A DNA stretch of 64,000 nt, from positions 159,104,118-159,168,117 of the forward strand of contig OZ023265.1 in assembly GCA_964006375.1 (NCBI GenBank), in the 5' to 3' direction. Of the stretch, positions 1-10,335 are shown piece after piece. The position numbers and the translations under genes were made by a program. This DNA comes from Tillus elongatus. Lineage: Eukaryota; Arthropoda; Insecta; Coleoptera; Cleridae. The notes under the pieces are model-generated. The model had not been told where the DNA came from. It saw only the letters and a program-made list of their open reading frames with translations, and did not search any database. How positions within the stretch are numbered: the stretch's first letter is position 1; each line of letters starts with the position of its first letter.

Positions 1-175
1 TTACTAGCTCCATAGAAAATAGACACTTCTTCAAATAATCGCTAACTGGGACTTATAAAACCGGTCTCGCAGGTCCATTAAATTTAGAGAACTAGTTAAA
101 ATAATATACCTTACTAATAGTGTACAATTCTTATGAAAATTCACTACTATAATGCACTTGCTGCGTCCCGAACAT
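1..175 (+). repeat. HLE remnant, short subfamily without (TA)n
   Basis: The segment holds a degraded copy of the block 'ttcttcaaat...cgct' found next to the palindromic end of the window's HLE family. It finishes with the family's distal end (gaaaattcactactataatg, then cacttgctgcgtcccgaac, about 131-172). The copy at 62580-62742 has the same compact organisation and no microsatellite between the two blocks. The palindromic end is missing, cut by the window edge or lost. The family assignment rests on repetition inside this window. Confidence 0.6.
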
Positions 176-489
176 TTTTTAAATATAATCTCCTCCAAGA
201 CTTACGAATTTAACAGAACGTTCATAAAGCAATTCTAATCCCATAAATAGTTATATAGTTTTAAAGAAAGGGTATGAAAGAAGATAAGTCAGGTTGGGTG
301 GTAATTCGATTCTAGGGGTTCAATCTGCTTACTCCTTAAATTTTACCGAATCGTTTCTGCAAGGACTGTGTGTTGTTAGCTTTTTTCCAGTTGGGTAAAC
401 TCCCCTAATCTGGTATCTCTGACTGAAGCTGAGTGCGATGTGATTGGTCATAATGTTGGTGTGTGCTGCCAGAAAATGGTTTATTGCGT
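176..489. other. No gene recognised
   Basis: AT-rich sequence with no convincing coding frame and no terminal repeats that I can recognise. Confidence 0.5.
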
Positions 490-722
490 CAGCTCTCTTC
501 TCTTAATACCAATTGTTCTCAAAAGATGCGCACCAGAACTTCCTCCTGTCCTGACTCGTCTATTTCAGACATCTTACAATACAGGCAGTAACTGGAAAAC
601 AGCTCGAGTACGACTCATCCCCAAGAAAGGATCCAAAGCGCTTCCTAGCAACTACAGGCCTATTTCTCTCCTTTCAGTCGTCTCTAAACTGATGGAAAAG
701 TATATAAACACCGAATTAATGT
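490..722 (+). pseudogene. LINE reverse-transcriptase fragment (jockey/CR1-like)
   Basis: The + strand encodes the N-terminal part of a non-LTR retrotransposon reverse transcriptase: 'APELPPVLTRLFQTSYN', then 'NWKTARVRLIPKKGSK' and 'NYRPISLLSVVSKLMEKYIN'. The same protein is encoded at 8875-10255 on the other strand, so both are copies of one family. Compared with that copy, about 26 bp are missing near 505 and a few residues near 590. The match stops abruptly near 720, where Penelope-like sequence in the opposite orientation begins, so the catalytic YADD region is absent. It is a dead fragment. Confidence 0.85.
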
Positions 723-1490
723 TTATTGTTGATTTCCATTTCGTGGGTAAATTTTATTGAATCAAATTGATTATTTAATTTTTCAGTGAATTTTTCAACC
801 TTGCATATATTTGTGTCAAACATTGCAAAAATATCGTCGACATAACGAAACCAAACTCTAGCGAAATACCCATTTTTATTTTTTAAATCCGTCTCAAATC
901 TACTTATAATAAATAAAAAGGTCTGCAATAAAAGGAGATAACAAGAGAATTTAACACCGAACAACTTTTCTGTTTAATAGGTAGGCTTTTAAACTCGTTT
1001 GACAACCACTTTGCCAAATTATATTCTGGAGAATCTATAGCCGAAATAATAGGCGTCATTGATTTTCCCGGTTTATGAATTTTTGGGAGACAATATTTTT
1101 TTAGGACTATAGGATTAGAAACTTGTAAACGTCTTCCTAAATCTTTTGTTATGAGATTTGGACATTTTTTTAAACTGTTTTTTACTTCGTTAATCATTTT
1201 TGGTAACGGATTTATATCTAGTTTTCTATACGGCCCTGACTCTATTGCATTACTCCCTCGCTCTTTATAATCACTTTTGTCTATTATCACAACTTTATTG
1301 CCCTTATCCGCCTTTATATAAAAACAATTATTTTCTCGCAATCGTTTAACTATTTTCATTTGATTATAATGTTTGTTTTTTGTAGACTTATTTTCTTTCA
1401 GATTTTTAGAGATTTTCTTTTTACATGCTTCACGAATAAACGTTTCAGCGAAACGAACCGAAGGTCTTTGAAATATGTGTTGTGGTGATT
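716..1490 (-). pseudogene. Penelope-like element reverse transcriptase fragment
   Basis: Read on the - strand from about 1470, the frame gives 'VRFAETFIREACKKKISKN', then 'ENNCFYIKADKGNKVVIIDK', and further on 'YCLPKIHKPG' and 'SPEYNLAKWL'. These are hallmark motifs of Penelope-like (PLE) reverse transcriptases. After a frame change and an apparent internal deletion the frame continues with 'ARVWFRYVDDIFAMF', which contains the catalytic YVDD. About 100 residues expected between the two parts are missing and the GIY-YIG nuclease end is absent. The upstream part runs directly into a PLE terminal-repeat remnant at 1455-1530. Confidence 0.88.
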
Positions 1491-1530
1491 TGGGTTCTCC
1501 AAGTGTACTTATCAGTGCTCACCACAGCTT
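1455..1530 (+). repeat. PLE terminal-repeat remnant
   Basis: The stretch around 'gcgaaacgaaccgaaggtc' followed by 'tttgaaatatgtgttgtg' and 'aagtgtacttatca' is the same repeat seen intact in the palindromic insertion at 57193-57429. It keeps the GAAAC and GTC parts of a hammerhead-like core but not the CTGANGA part. Confidence 0.65.
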
Positions 1531-1883
1531 CCAGTTTTCAGATAGTGGATTATTCTGTTTATAAAGTTGTAATCAGGATCTATGGTTTTGGAGTGTTTAC
1601 ACAACAATCTACTGTTCATTTCAACATAGACAAAATTACAATAAACAACGATAATACGTTATCAAAAATGCGAAATTTGAGCAAGACTTAACAACGCGAA
1701 AAAATCTAAAACTATCATTAAACTATGCTTAATTTATGTCATCTAAATGTCAGTAAATCAAAATAGATGGACAACGGTTCCACTGCATAAGGTATCTAGA
1801 TGACATAAAGCTAATAAGAGAAACGAAAAAATAATTAAAAAGGATGTTGAGTGTGCTGGACAGGGTGTTAGAAAAAATCAAAC
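1531..1883. other. No gene recognised
   Basis: AT-rich DNA between the PLE remnant and the LINE fragment. The open frames are short and resemble nothing I know. Confidence 0.5.
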
Positions 1884-2400
1884 TAAAAATCAATATGACG
1901 GACAAAAAGTACTGAAGTTAAGTGCGGATAGGACTTCAAAAATAGATATAAAAAGCTAAGCGGCCAACAACTTGTACAGTTAGAAATATCCACGTACCTT
2001 AAGAGTATTATTAAAGATGACGGCAAGTAGCAAATAACTGAGAAAGGGGATTGCGATGTCAAAGTAAACATTCAATAGACAAAGTACTTTTTTGACCTAT
2101 AAAATGTTTTACTTGGATCTGAGGAAGTGGTTTATCAAGTCACACGCATGGACCAGCGCTGTAGTGCATAGGCCGGAAAGCTGGACTTTGACTAAAGAGG
2201 ATATGAGGAGAACAGGAGGTTGTGAAATTTGGATATGAAGAAATATGAGAAAAAGAAAGTGCACCGATAGAAACAAAAAACTGCGCCAGAAGAGAGTGGA
2301 AAGATACATGCTGAAAGAAATTAAGAGAAGGAAGGCACAATTTGTTGGACATATTCTGAGAGATAATAACTTTCTGGCACTATTTGAAGGACACACACAT
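1884..2400 (+). pseudogene. LINE C-terminal region
   Basis: The + strand shows the conserved C-terminal part of a LINE polyprotein in several frames: a 'TYLKSIIKDDGK' block near 2000, 'ESWTLTKEDMRR' near 2175, and 'KRRKAQFVGHILRDNNFLAL' near 2320. These match the post-RT region widely seen in insect LINEs (forms such as YLGSII, SWTL, GHILR). In-frame stops and frame changes show it is dead. The clade is not certain. The end continues into a tandemly duplicated 3' segment. Confidence 0.8.
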
Positions 2401-2401
2401 C

Positions 2402-2905
2402 GAAAAAAGAAGATGTAAACGTGTGGAAGCTGCAACGAAATGAAAAGATTGACCGGGCGCAGAAAACGAGGATGGCGACGACAAGAGGACCTCGCCTTTA
2501 GACTGTGATGATGTTGAAATATTAGTCAGTTTACAATTTGGAATGCATGGCCTATTTTGTACTGATTTATTTTAAAATTTTGATTGTGTCTAAAAGTCAA
2601 AAGTCTACATTTCCCTGATTTGCGTACGTATAGATATAACAACTCTTACATGGGAAAAAGAAGTTGTAAACGTGCGGAAGCTGCAACGAAATGAAAAGAT
2701 CAGCTGGAGGCAGATAATGAGGGTGGCGATGACAAGGGAACCTTGCCTGTAGACTGTGATGATAATGAAATGTTAGTCAGTTTACAATATGGATTTCATG
2801 GTCTATTTTATGCTGATTTTCCTTTTTTTTCTTTTGATTATGTTTAAAGGTCAAAAGTCCACGTTACCCTGATTTGCGTACATTCAGATACACAACTTGT
2901 ATCAT
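2402..2905 (+). repeat. Two tandem copies of a ~251-bp LINE 3' segment
   Basis: The block starting 'gaaaaagaagNtgtaaacgt' occurs at about 2402 and again at about 2652. Shared landmarks such as 'gaagctgcaacgaaatgaaa' (2426 and 2677) are 251 bp apart. The copies are diverged but alignable to the end ('ccctgatttgcgtac'). The first copy continues the LINE reading region, so this is a duplicated LINE 3' end. Confidence 0.8.
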
Positions 2906-3457
2906 ATAAATTAAATTTATTGGATCGCAACCAAACATTTTATCATTTAGAATTCCAAGATATCAAATTTTCATTACAGCTGTTCCAATTTGAATGTTAA
3001 CAACGCAACAAATTATTCTCTTGGCGCCAGTCTTTAGATTTTCATGCGATGGTCAAATCGTAGTAAAAAACATATGAATGGAAAAAGACAGGTCTGTATT
3101 CATGAATCAGCGCACTCCTCGATGTTTTCTGTTCTGGGAAATTAATTTGGGTTGAGGTTTTACCTCTTTGGAATTTTTAGCAAAGCATTGTGTTATTTAT
3201 ACTCGAGGATAAATGTTCTAGGTTACTTTTTGTACAATAATTTGTTAAAGCAATGAGTACTAGAATATACTGGACCTTATTATGATTATTATTATTATTC
3301 TTATGCGTATTTTCCACGCTTTATATAACAAAATGCAAACTTTCACAATAACAATAATTGTCCTAATCAAAGTGTGAACTTTTCTGTTGGAATGTGATTT
3401 TTAGTCAATTTTCATTTTAAAAAACGCTGACAAGCTAAACTAAAAACTGATTTTTTT
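2906..3457. other. No gene recognised
   Basis: AT-rich sequence with a short ATT run at about 3283-3299. Nothing else identifiable. Confidence 0.5.
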
Positions 3458-4300
<843 letters not shown>

Positions 4301-4304
4301 AGAA

Positions 4305-4375
4305 AAAATTCGTTAATGAGGAGACCGCGACTTTTGAATTTTAAAAAGATTTCTTCAAATGAGCGCAAACTAGCC
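4305..4375 (+). repeat. HLE proximal fragment
   Basis: The string 'ttcgttaatgaggagaccgc' followed by 'gacttttgaatttt' and 'ttcttcaaatgagcgc' repeats the proximal block of the HLE family, directly downstream of the previous copy. It suggests a second, truncated copy in tandem. Confidence 0.65.
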
Positions 4376-5077
4376 CACACATCAGAAATAATGACTTATT
4401 GGCATCATTTGAAGAGCTTAGGTATACTACCTCTGGTAACCTGGTCCAATTGATGAAGTATGGAAACGAGAACGATATGTTGGATACAGAAAGGCATGGA
4501 TGCGACGACAAGGCGACATCAGCTTTATACTGTGATGATAATAATATATCTGCTCTAGTTCTTAAAAAGTTAATAATGAAATAAAAAGTGGCCAAATTTT
4601 CGTTTTTACGAATTATCAATTTTTTTTAATGCATTGCTGCGGTGCGGTTAATTATCTATGTGGTATTAGGTGTTGAGGGATCAAAACTATCCGTGAAATT
4701 TGCAATAGGAATTGCTGAATTATTATTACAGTCATCATAATGTAAAAATATATTGTTGCTTGTTCCTCGATAGTTAGAAATTTCAGGTGGACGAGAACCT
4801 TATCAGTTTAACAGTGATTCATTGTTAGTTATTTCTAGAAATGTACAAGTCTGGGAACAGACACTAGCATTCCGTTCCCGTTTATTTAGTGTCATGTCTG
4901 CTTTTTATCTTTAGGTTCCTAATATTTCTCGTTAGATTAATTTGTCGTTAGTTTGCAATGGTTGTATTTTAATTTTCCACCAAGTTGTTTGGTAAGTTAT
5001 TTTATGCTTTTATTAATCGCGTTCTTTTATCTTAATCTTTTTTTATATTATATGTGAAAGGTAAGATGCTTACGCCA
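4376..5077. other. Unassigned; weak 61-codon ORF at 4399-4584
   Basis: A + strand ORF (4399-4584) reads 'MASFEELRYTTSGNLVQL' and 'HGCDDKATSALYCDDNNI'. It looks protein-like because of its acidic, polar composition, but I cannot place it in a family. It may be a transposase N-terminal scrap. The remainder to 5077 is AT-rich with no recognisable feature. Confidence 0.3.
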
Positions 5078-5254
5078 TTGCTGACTAGTGATGGGTCGTT
5101 ATTGAACAATCTGTTATTTTTAAACGGTTGTCGAGCCGCAACGTTAACCACCAGTTATGGATTTATAAAAATAACAGGTACAAAATAACGCTTTTTATAC
5201 TAACCTAGAATTTGGACTCGTATCTGTTTCTGTTCCACTGCAACTAGGTTCGAT

Positions 5255-6358
5255 CAGTGTTGCCAGATGAAGTGCAGAGAGAATCGTGTAATTCGGCTAC
5301 CGAAAATCGTGTAAAATCGTGTAAAGTCGTAAAAATGTTAAATGTTATTTTGGAAATACATAAATACAAGTAATAAAATACCGTATTATTTATTTAAAAA
5401 AAACTTGTATTACAATATTAAAACAAACACTAATATATTTTATGTTTATAAATATATTTAGTAACAGAATTCTGAACAGAAAGGTATTCTTTTAAAACAA
5501 CAAATAAAATTATAATACACACGTGACGATGTACATATTATACCTTAAAACTATCTTACGAAGACGACTCGGAATCGCTAGGCTCTTTACTTTCATGTTC
5601 ACCTAAATACAATAGCCTACTATTACTGAGTTTTTTGTAACATTTTTATTTAAAATAAAATCCTAGCATGTTTTGTTTTCCATAAAACTTTTTGTGTACA
5701 AAAGACCTTCTATTGTTTTTGTTTTTAATTTATTGCGAAATTGTGATTTAATCAGATTGAGTTGGGAAAAAAGTCTCTCTACAGCCGCACTTGAATGAGG
5801 CAAACAAAGGACTTGAAAAACAAACTTGGTTAAATTTGGAAATTTCAGCGAATCTCCGATCTTCACGTTAGAAATTTCCCTCCAAAATGTTACAATATCA
5901 TTTTCAGTGGATAATTTTTTAGCAATCTCCATTCGTTATCAAGATCCTAAAGTTCTTCAGAATGAACTAAATTTGGAAAAAATGATGCTACATCAGAAAT
6001 TGTGTTTGTTTCTTTGGATTTTACACACATGGGATCCAAAAATTTCAATTTTTCTATGGCGGAGTTTTTAAAAGGGAATCTAAGTAATATGTGCTTTGTA
6101 CTTTCCAGATAAAAATCTAAACAAAAAAAATCTTCAATCGAAATATTTATAAACAAGAGCAGGGACGGACTTTATATATAGTGATTTAATTTAAATAAAT
6201 TATTTGAATGCTTTTAAAGTTTTACATTTTTATTAAAAGTGGCGAATTTTGCTACCAAATGCCAAAAATCGTGAGATTTGTCCCTTTATTCGTGTATTCG
6301 TGAAAAAAGGACGGAAATCGTGTAATTACACGATTAATCGTGTAATCTGGCAACACTG
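5255..6358 (-). mobile_element. hAT element (inner), nested, 8-bp TSD
   Basis: The terminal inverted repeats are CAGTGTTGCCAGAT (14 bp perfect, 5255-5268 and 6345-6358). The CAGTG start is typical of hAT transposons. The flanks are a perfect 8-bp direct repeat GGTTCGAT (5247-5254 and 6359-6366). The element is 1,104 bp and contains the decayed C-terminal end of a hAT transposase on the - strand. Iterated 'aatcgtgtaa' motifs near both ends may be subterminal transposase sites. It sits inside the element at 5086-6688. Confidence 0.93.
5663..6156 (-). pseudogene. hAT transposase C-terminal remnant
   Basis: The - strand ORF 5932-5663 ends with 'FPNLTKFVFQVLCLPHSSAA' and 'VERLFSQLNLIKSQFRNKL', the conserved hAT dimerisation domain with its A-V-E-R-x-F-S core. 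The upstream part continues in another frame at 6156-5947 ('LDPMCVKSKETNTISDVASF'), so there is at least one frameshift. The N-terminal zinc finger and first catalytic residues are missing; the element is too short to encode a full transposase of about 600 residues. It could not transpose by itself. Confidence 0.9.
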
Positions 6359-6718
6359 GGTTCGATGAATAAACATCGGTTTTCATCGGCAACTGTTAAA
6401 TTTAACTATTTAACGGAATGAATTGACATGAGACTGGGAATGCTAAATATGTATGGGTATGGGTATACAGTATAGAGCGGACTTTACCTCATAACATATC
6501 ACTTAACACGTTATTTATACTAGTGTGCTCGCTCTCGCTCACAGCTTTGGGAATGTAGCATGCTATCGATCGACTATCCAGTTCAAAATAACACATAAAT
6601 AACTGAAGCTGTTATTTTCAACGATTATTATTTATTAACGTTAACGGCTTCAACTGTTAATAGAAAATAACGGTTTTGTCCATCACTATTGCTGACCCTT
6701 CTTGCTCATCTAAACTAA

Positions 6719-6895
6719 CCTACCCTTGTTGTGCTCGATCTCAACGACGACAGTGATTTGAAAATTCATCCGCCGCCGGTGAGTCTCGAACCGTCGTCCC
6801 CCGAGTCCGTATTGGAAAGTCTGAATCGACTTTCCTGCACGGCCCGGAGGCGCTTTATATTATATGTATATCTCTTACTGGTTGTTTATGTTTAA
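6719..6895 (+). other. GC-rich open segment, possible stray exon
   Basis: Between the hAT nest and the next repeat lies a stretch much richer in G+C than its surroundings (about 6765-6855). One + frame stays open from 6719 to a stop at 6893-6895. It reads 'TLVVLDLNDDSDLKIHPPPV' then 'SLEPSSPESVLESLNRLSCT' and 'ARRRF'. The Pro/Ser/Glu-rich composition looks like ordinary protein rather than translated AT-rich DNA. I see no family match and no confirmed splice sites. Confidence 0.3.
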
Positions 6896-6902
6896 TTTGT
6901 TC

Positions 6903-7470
6903 GGGAGGCAGCAAGTGCGTTATTGTAGTGAATTTTCATAAGAATAATATATCATAGTGATTTAGCCTTATATTAAAAATTAGAAAACGTTACTTTATTT
7001 AATTAGGGAACTGTAAAAAATAAGGTAAAGGAGGGCAAGCAAAATCATGACCTCTAACATAAATATTTATACAGTAATTTGGATACAAAACTCAAACAAA
7101 ACAGTTGATGAACAGAGAATATACTTAACCTAGAATACACTAGAAAGCGGAACAGAAAAAGATTCCTGTGTTTTATGCATTTAGGGTGTTTGTATGCATG
7201 CAGTAGGGGAAAGAAGAACCCCCAGGACGAAAAGGGTTTCTGCCCCCTCACCCAAAAACACGGGGAGTTCTCCTTCCCCTTGTCCATGCATAAAACTACC
7301 TTCAAAGCATAAATCACAAGAAAATTTTTTTGGGAGCCACCCCCAAGAATGTTACTGGACCTGCGCGAATATGGGTGTTGTTTGGGGCAGACAGGGTTTA
7401 AAGGAAGTATTGCTGCAGAATGTGAAAAACGCATTTTTTCAAAGTTCGAGTAAATTCATTCTTAATTAAA
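6903..7470 (-). mobile_element. HLE-related repeat, C-rich subfamily (B)
   Basis: The conserved HLE distal end lies at 6903-6945 ('gcagcaagtgcgttattg'). The interior differs from the TA-type copies. It contains 'ttgtttgagttttgtatcca' (as complement, about 7084), a block of C/G homopolymer-rich sequence around 7205-7390, and 'gcataaatcacaagaaaa'. The same interior recurs at 36223-36896 and in the palindrome at 58447-59121. It has no coding capacity. Several apparent ORFs here are composition artefacts. Confidence 0.7.
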
Positions 7471-7957
7471 GTTACAAAGCTTTCCAGAAGAAAACTTGAT
7501 TCATCCTAAAGCATTTTCGATGTCAAGTAGAAATGTCAAAATTACAGTGATAAGAATTTTAATATTAGTTAAAAAATTTGGTCTTATATTGGAATGAGTT
7601 CTCTAATAATGGTAGATGAATACTAGTGGCAGCTGCACGAGTGTTATTGGTAGACATGCTGAAAAAGAAACACGCTAAACCAAATTTTTGAAGTGACATT
7701 TTATAAAAATATTTTGGCAGTTTAGTTTGGAACATAAAATAAAATTGTGTTAACTGCAAGCACAAGCTTATGCTTATTTGTGGAACATACTGCAAAATTT
7801 AAATCAATAAACATACTATACTACTATACTATATTTACAAATTAGAAATGTGTCACTTATTTTTCATTATTAATCGCCTAGATGATTTTGTTTTAGTCAA
7901 TCTAATTGAACAGGTTTTTCCAACAACTATAACAGTTTTTTTTTAACAAATTCTCTA
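7471..7957. other. No gene recognised
   Basis: AT-rich DNA without recognisable coding or repeat structure apart from 'actatactac' micro-repetition near 7815-7830. Confidence 0.5.
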
Positions 7958-7989
7958 TTAGTGAATTTTTTCAATAAAAATTCAGTATC
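7958..7989. repeat. HLE palindromic end (solo)
   Basis: The sequence 'attagtgaattttttcaata' followed by 'aaaattcagta' is the palindromic terminus of the HLE family with one mismatch in the stem. No neighbouring HLE block is obvious. Confidence 0.6.
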
Positions 7990-8139
7990 AACAATAACAA
8001 AATCTCTGCTGAAATTTATAATTTTAGACTCAAAGGTGGGAAAGTTATCCAGGCATTGTAAACAAAAATGATATCTGGTTCCGAACGTATAAAATATGTA
8101 CACTATTGTTTCTACCAAATATTAAAGTAAAACAAAACA

Positions 8140-8238
8140 AAAATCAAAACAAAAACAGGCATCGACCGGGAACCGACCCTGGGTCCGTCTGCGTACGACT
8201 CGGGCATTATTCCACTGAGCCACAGATGCGCCAACAAA
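8140..8238 (-). mobile_element. tRNA-derived SINE head
   Basis: On the - strand the segment 8234-8158 resembles a tRNA. It contains 'TGGCTCAGTGG', a perfect match to the pol III A box (TRGYNNARNNG), and a degenerate B-box region 'GGTCGGTTCCCGGTCGATG'. The anticodon-like loop reads GTACGCA (ACG). The acceptor strands pair imperfectly, so this is a tRNA-like retroposon head rather than a functional tRNA gene. A T-rich/TTTTG tail follows to about 8115. Confidence 0.7.
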
Positions 8239-8874
8239 CAGTTTTTTTTTCCTAATACTTGACGCCGACTTCGTGCCAAGGGACATTTTAGATTATATTA
8301 AAAGTAAACGTAACAACTAATTGCAGAATTAATTGAATTGTGACTTGAAACACATTCAACGACTGTTTCGATCTTAAGTGACGTCTTATATTTAAGTTTA
8401 CTTATAAAAGAACAAACCGTTTTAAAATCATTTTTATAGGGACCTGACCCGATTTTATTTACATTTCCATTATATTATGCTACATTTTCAGCCTTAAACT
8501 TTAATTGAAGCAGTTCATCGAGCTACACATATAGTATATTTTAAAATTTAATGAATCCCCCAGTGAAAAAACAATCACTTGGCAAAAGTTCATGTTATCT
8601 GTCATTCGGGATTTTTGTGGCTGAGATTTGTCGATTATTAGTTCGGGTAGTACGTTTTATGTGTGTTATGTGTATTGTTTGGCTTTTGTGGATGTATGAT
8701 TTATGCCTGTTGTAGGAATCAATCTACGCATGGCAGTTAACTACTCTGTCTGTTAGACATCGAACATTAAGCACTCTGTGGTTTGTATGCATGTCTTTCC
8801 GATTTTATTTTTAATTTGGAAACAGCTCTAAGTTTCATGAATCAAATTACTTAAAATTCAAAACAAATGTTTAT
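8239..8874. other. No gene recognised
   Basis: No coding frame or terminal repeats that I can support; AT-rich with scattered TG-rich words near 8640-8720. Confidence 0.5.
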
Positions 8875-10255
8875 TTACACCATTTCTAGCCACATGTAAA
8901 GTCTCATTCCAGTTACTCTGATATTTTTAAAAGACAGCGTTTTCAAAAATTTCCCACGTCGGTACGCAAGGGATGACAGCCTTTGGGTGAGGGTAGGGTC
9001 ACCGATGAGAGGTATAGCTCTCTTCTGAGTGGACTCCAGGATAGCCAGTGTAGAAGCGGCAGCGGCACCCCAGATGTGGGAGGAGTATTCGAGGTTTGGC
9101 CTTATTTGTGAAGTATATAAGGTATAGAGATTAGCTGGAGAAAAGTATTTGCGAGCCCGGAAGAGGAAACCTAATTTCTTAGCAGCCGCTTCTGCAATTG
9201 ATGTGACATGTTGGTGCCAATTGAGATTTCGATCCACAGAAATGCCAACAAGTGAAAAGGACTCATTACTTTCCATAACTTGGTTGTTCGTTGTGATGGG
9301 TCTAGGGCTGGTGTATCTCTTATGAGATAGAAAGCAAGACTGATATTTGGTGGGGTTGAATTGTACAAGATTTCTACTTCCCCAGTTTAATATTTTTCGG
9401 AGATACACAGAGACAGAACCCATCAAGAGTCTGCAATCCTCATCTAATTGGGGTAAGGAGACAGGGTTAGAATATTGTATATTTGAGTGGAGGGTGCTAT
9501 CATCCGCGTAACTGTGAACTGGGTTGGATGTGCTAGAGAGGAGGTCATTGATGTGGAGAAGAAACAAAGTAGGGGCTAAAGCTGAACCTTGAGGGACTCC
9601 TGCATTAATTGGATATAGTTTACAGGAATGGTCATCCACGACAACATAAATGCTCCGGTTGGAGAGGAAATTGGCTGTCCAGTTACATAGTTTTGTTGGT
9701 AGGCCATAGGCCGGAAGTTTATTAAGCAGCACTGCGAGCCAGACCTGGTCGAATGCTTTGGATATGTCTAAAGCGACAATCTGGGATTCACCGTGTAGTT
9801 CCATAGACTTGTTACAAGAATGGGTGACAAAGGAAAGGAGGTCGGTTGATCTGCGCTGACGGAATCCATAGTGTATATCGTGGATTAGAATATGTTTTTC
9901 AAGAAATTTTAGTAATTCGTTGTTTATATACTTTTCCATCACTTTAGAGACGACTGAAAGGAGAGAAATGAGCCTGTAGTTGCTAGGAAGCGCTTTGGAT
10001 TCTTTCTTGGGGACGGGTTGTACTCGAGCAGTTTTCCAGTTACTGTGGAATATGCCTCTATTGTAAGATGTCTGAAACAGACGAGTCAGGACAGGAGCAA
10101 GTTCTGGTGCGCATTTTGTTGAGAACAATTGCTGGGATCTCGTCAAGGCTAGAGGTTTTCCTGGTATTAAGAGAAGAGATCATCTTTCGTAACTTTTTAG
10201 TTTTGAAAATGATATCCGTCATTTTATGCGCGACATCTGTTGCGATCCAGGTTTC
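8875..10255 (-). pseudogene. LINE ORF2, reverse transcriptase (jockey/CR1-like)
   Basis: The longest open frame of the window (423 codons, 10146-8875) encodes a non-LTR reverse transcriptase. Visible motifs are 'NYRLISLLSVVSKVMEKYI' (about residues 56-74), the first catalytic aspartate in 'ALDISKAFD' (about 125-133), 'GVPQGSALAP' (about 183) and the catalytic 'SYADD' (about 212-216). A 'LVGISVDRNLNWHQHV' block and 'QIRPNLEYSSHIWGAA' follow. A frameshift near 10115 separates it from 'LNTRKTSSLDEIPAIVLNK' upstream, so the endonuclease half is absent and the copy is 5' truncated at a SINE at 10257. The C-terminus differs from the sibling 3' fragment at 12430-12885, implying a 3' break too. It is dead but the best preserved RT here. 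Confidence 0.93.
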
Positions 10256-10256
10256 T

Positions 10257-10335
10257 GCAGCCTCGGTAGTCCAGCAGTAAGAGCGTGTGCCCCTGAACCA
10301 AAGAGTTCCGAGTTCGCTATCCAGTAAAAACGTCA
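10257..10335 (+). mobile_element. tRNA-derived SINE head
   Basis: The + strand reads like the 5' part of a tRNA-derived SINE. It has 'TAGTCCAGCAG' (perfect A box), then 'taagagcgtgtgcccctga' and a B-box-like 'GAGTTCGCTATCC' about 40 bp further. It abuts the 5' break of the LINE on the opposite strand. The tail after 10335 is not clearly delimited. Confidence 0.62.

Larger units (their letters stand above)
5086..6688. mobile_element. hAT-like non-autonomous element (outer), 8-bp TSD
   Basis: The ends are short inverted repeats beginning TAGTGATGGRC (5086 onward, and reversed ending at 6688). They are flanked by a perfect 8-bp direct repeat TTGCTGAC at 5078-5085 and 6689-6696, the target-duplication length expected for hAT elements. 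Once the inner hAT insertion and its duplication are removed, this element is about 491 bp and non-coding. The interior is rich in short inverted 'gttatttt...aacgg' motifs. It was therefore a MITE before the second insertion. Confidence 0.88.

Noticed and set aside
7054..7469. ORFs of 126 and 91 codons on opposite strands
   Set aside because: They fall in the C-rich subfamily B repeat, which recurs at 36 and 58 kb without conserved frames.
8158..8234. Functional tRNA-Arg gene
   Set aside because: The acceptor and T arms do not pair properly; better explained as a tRNA-derived SINE head.
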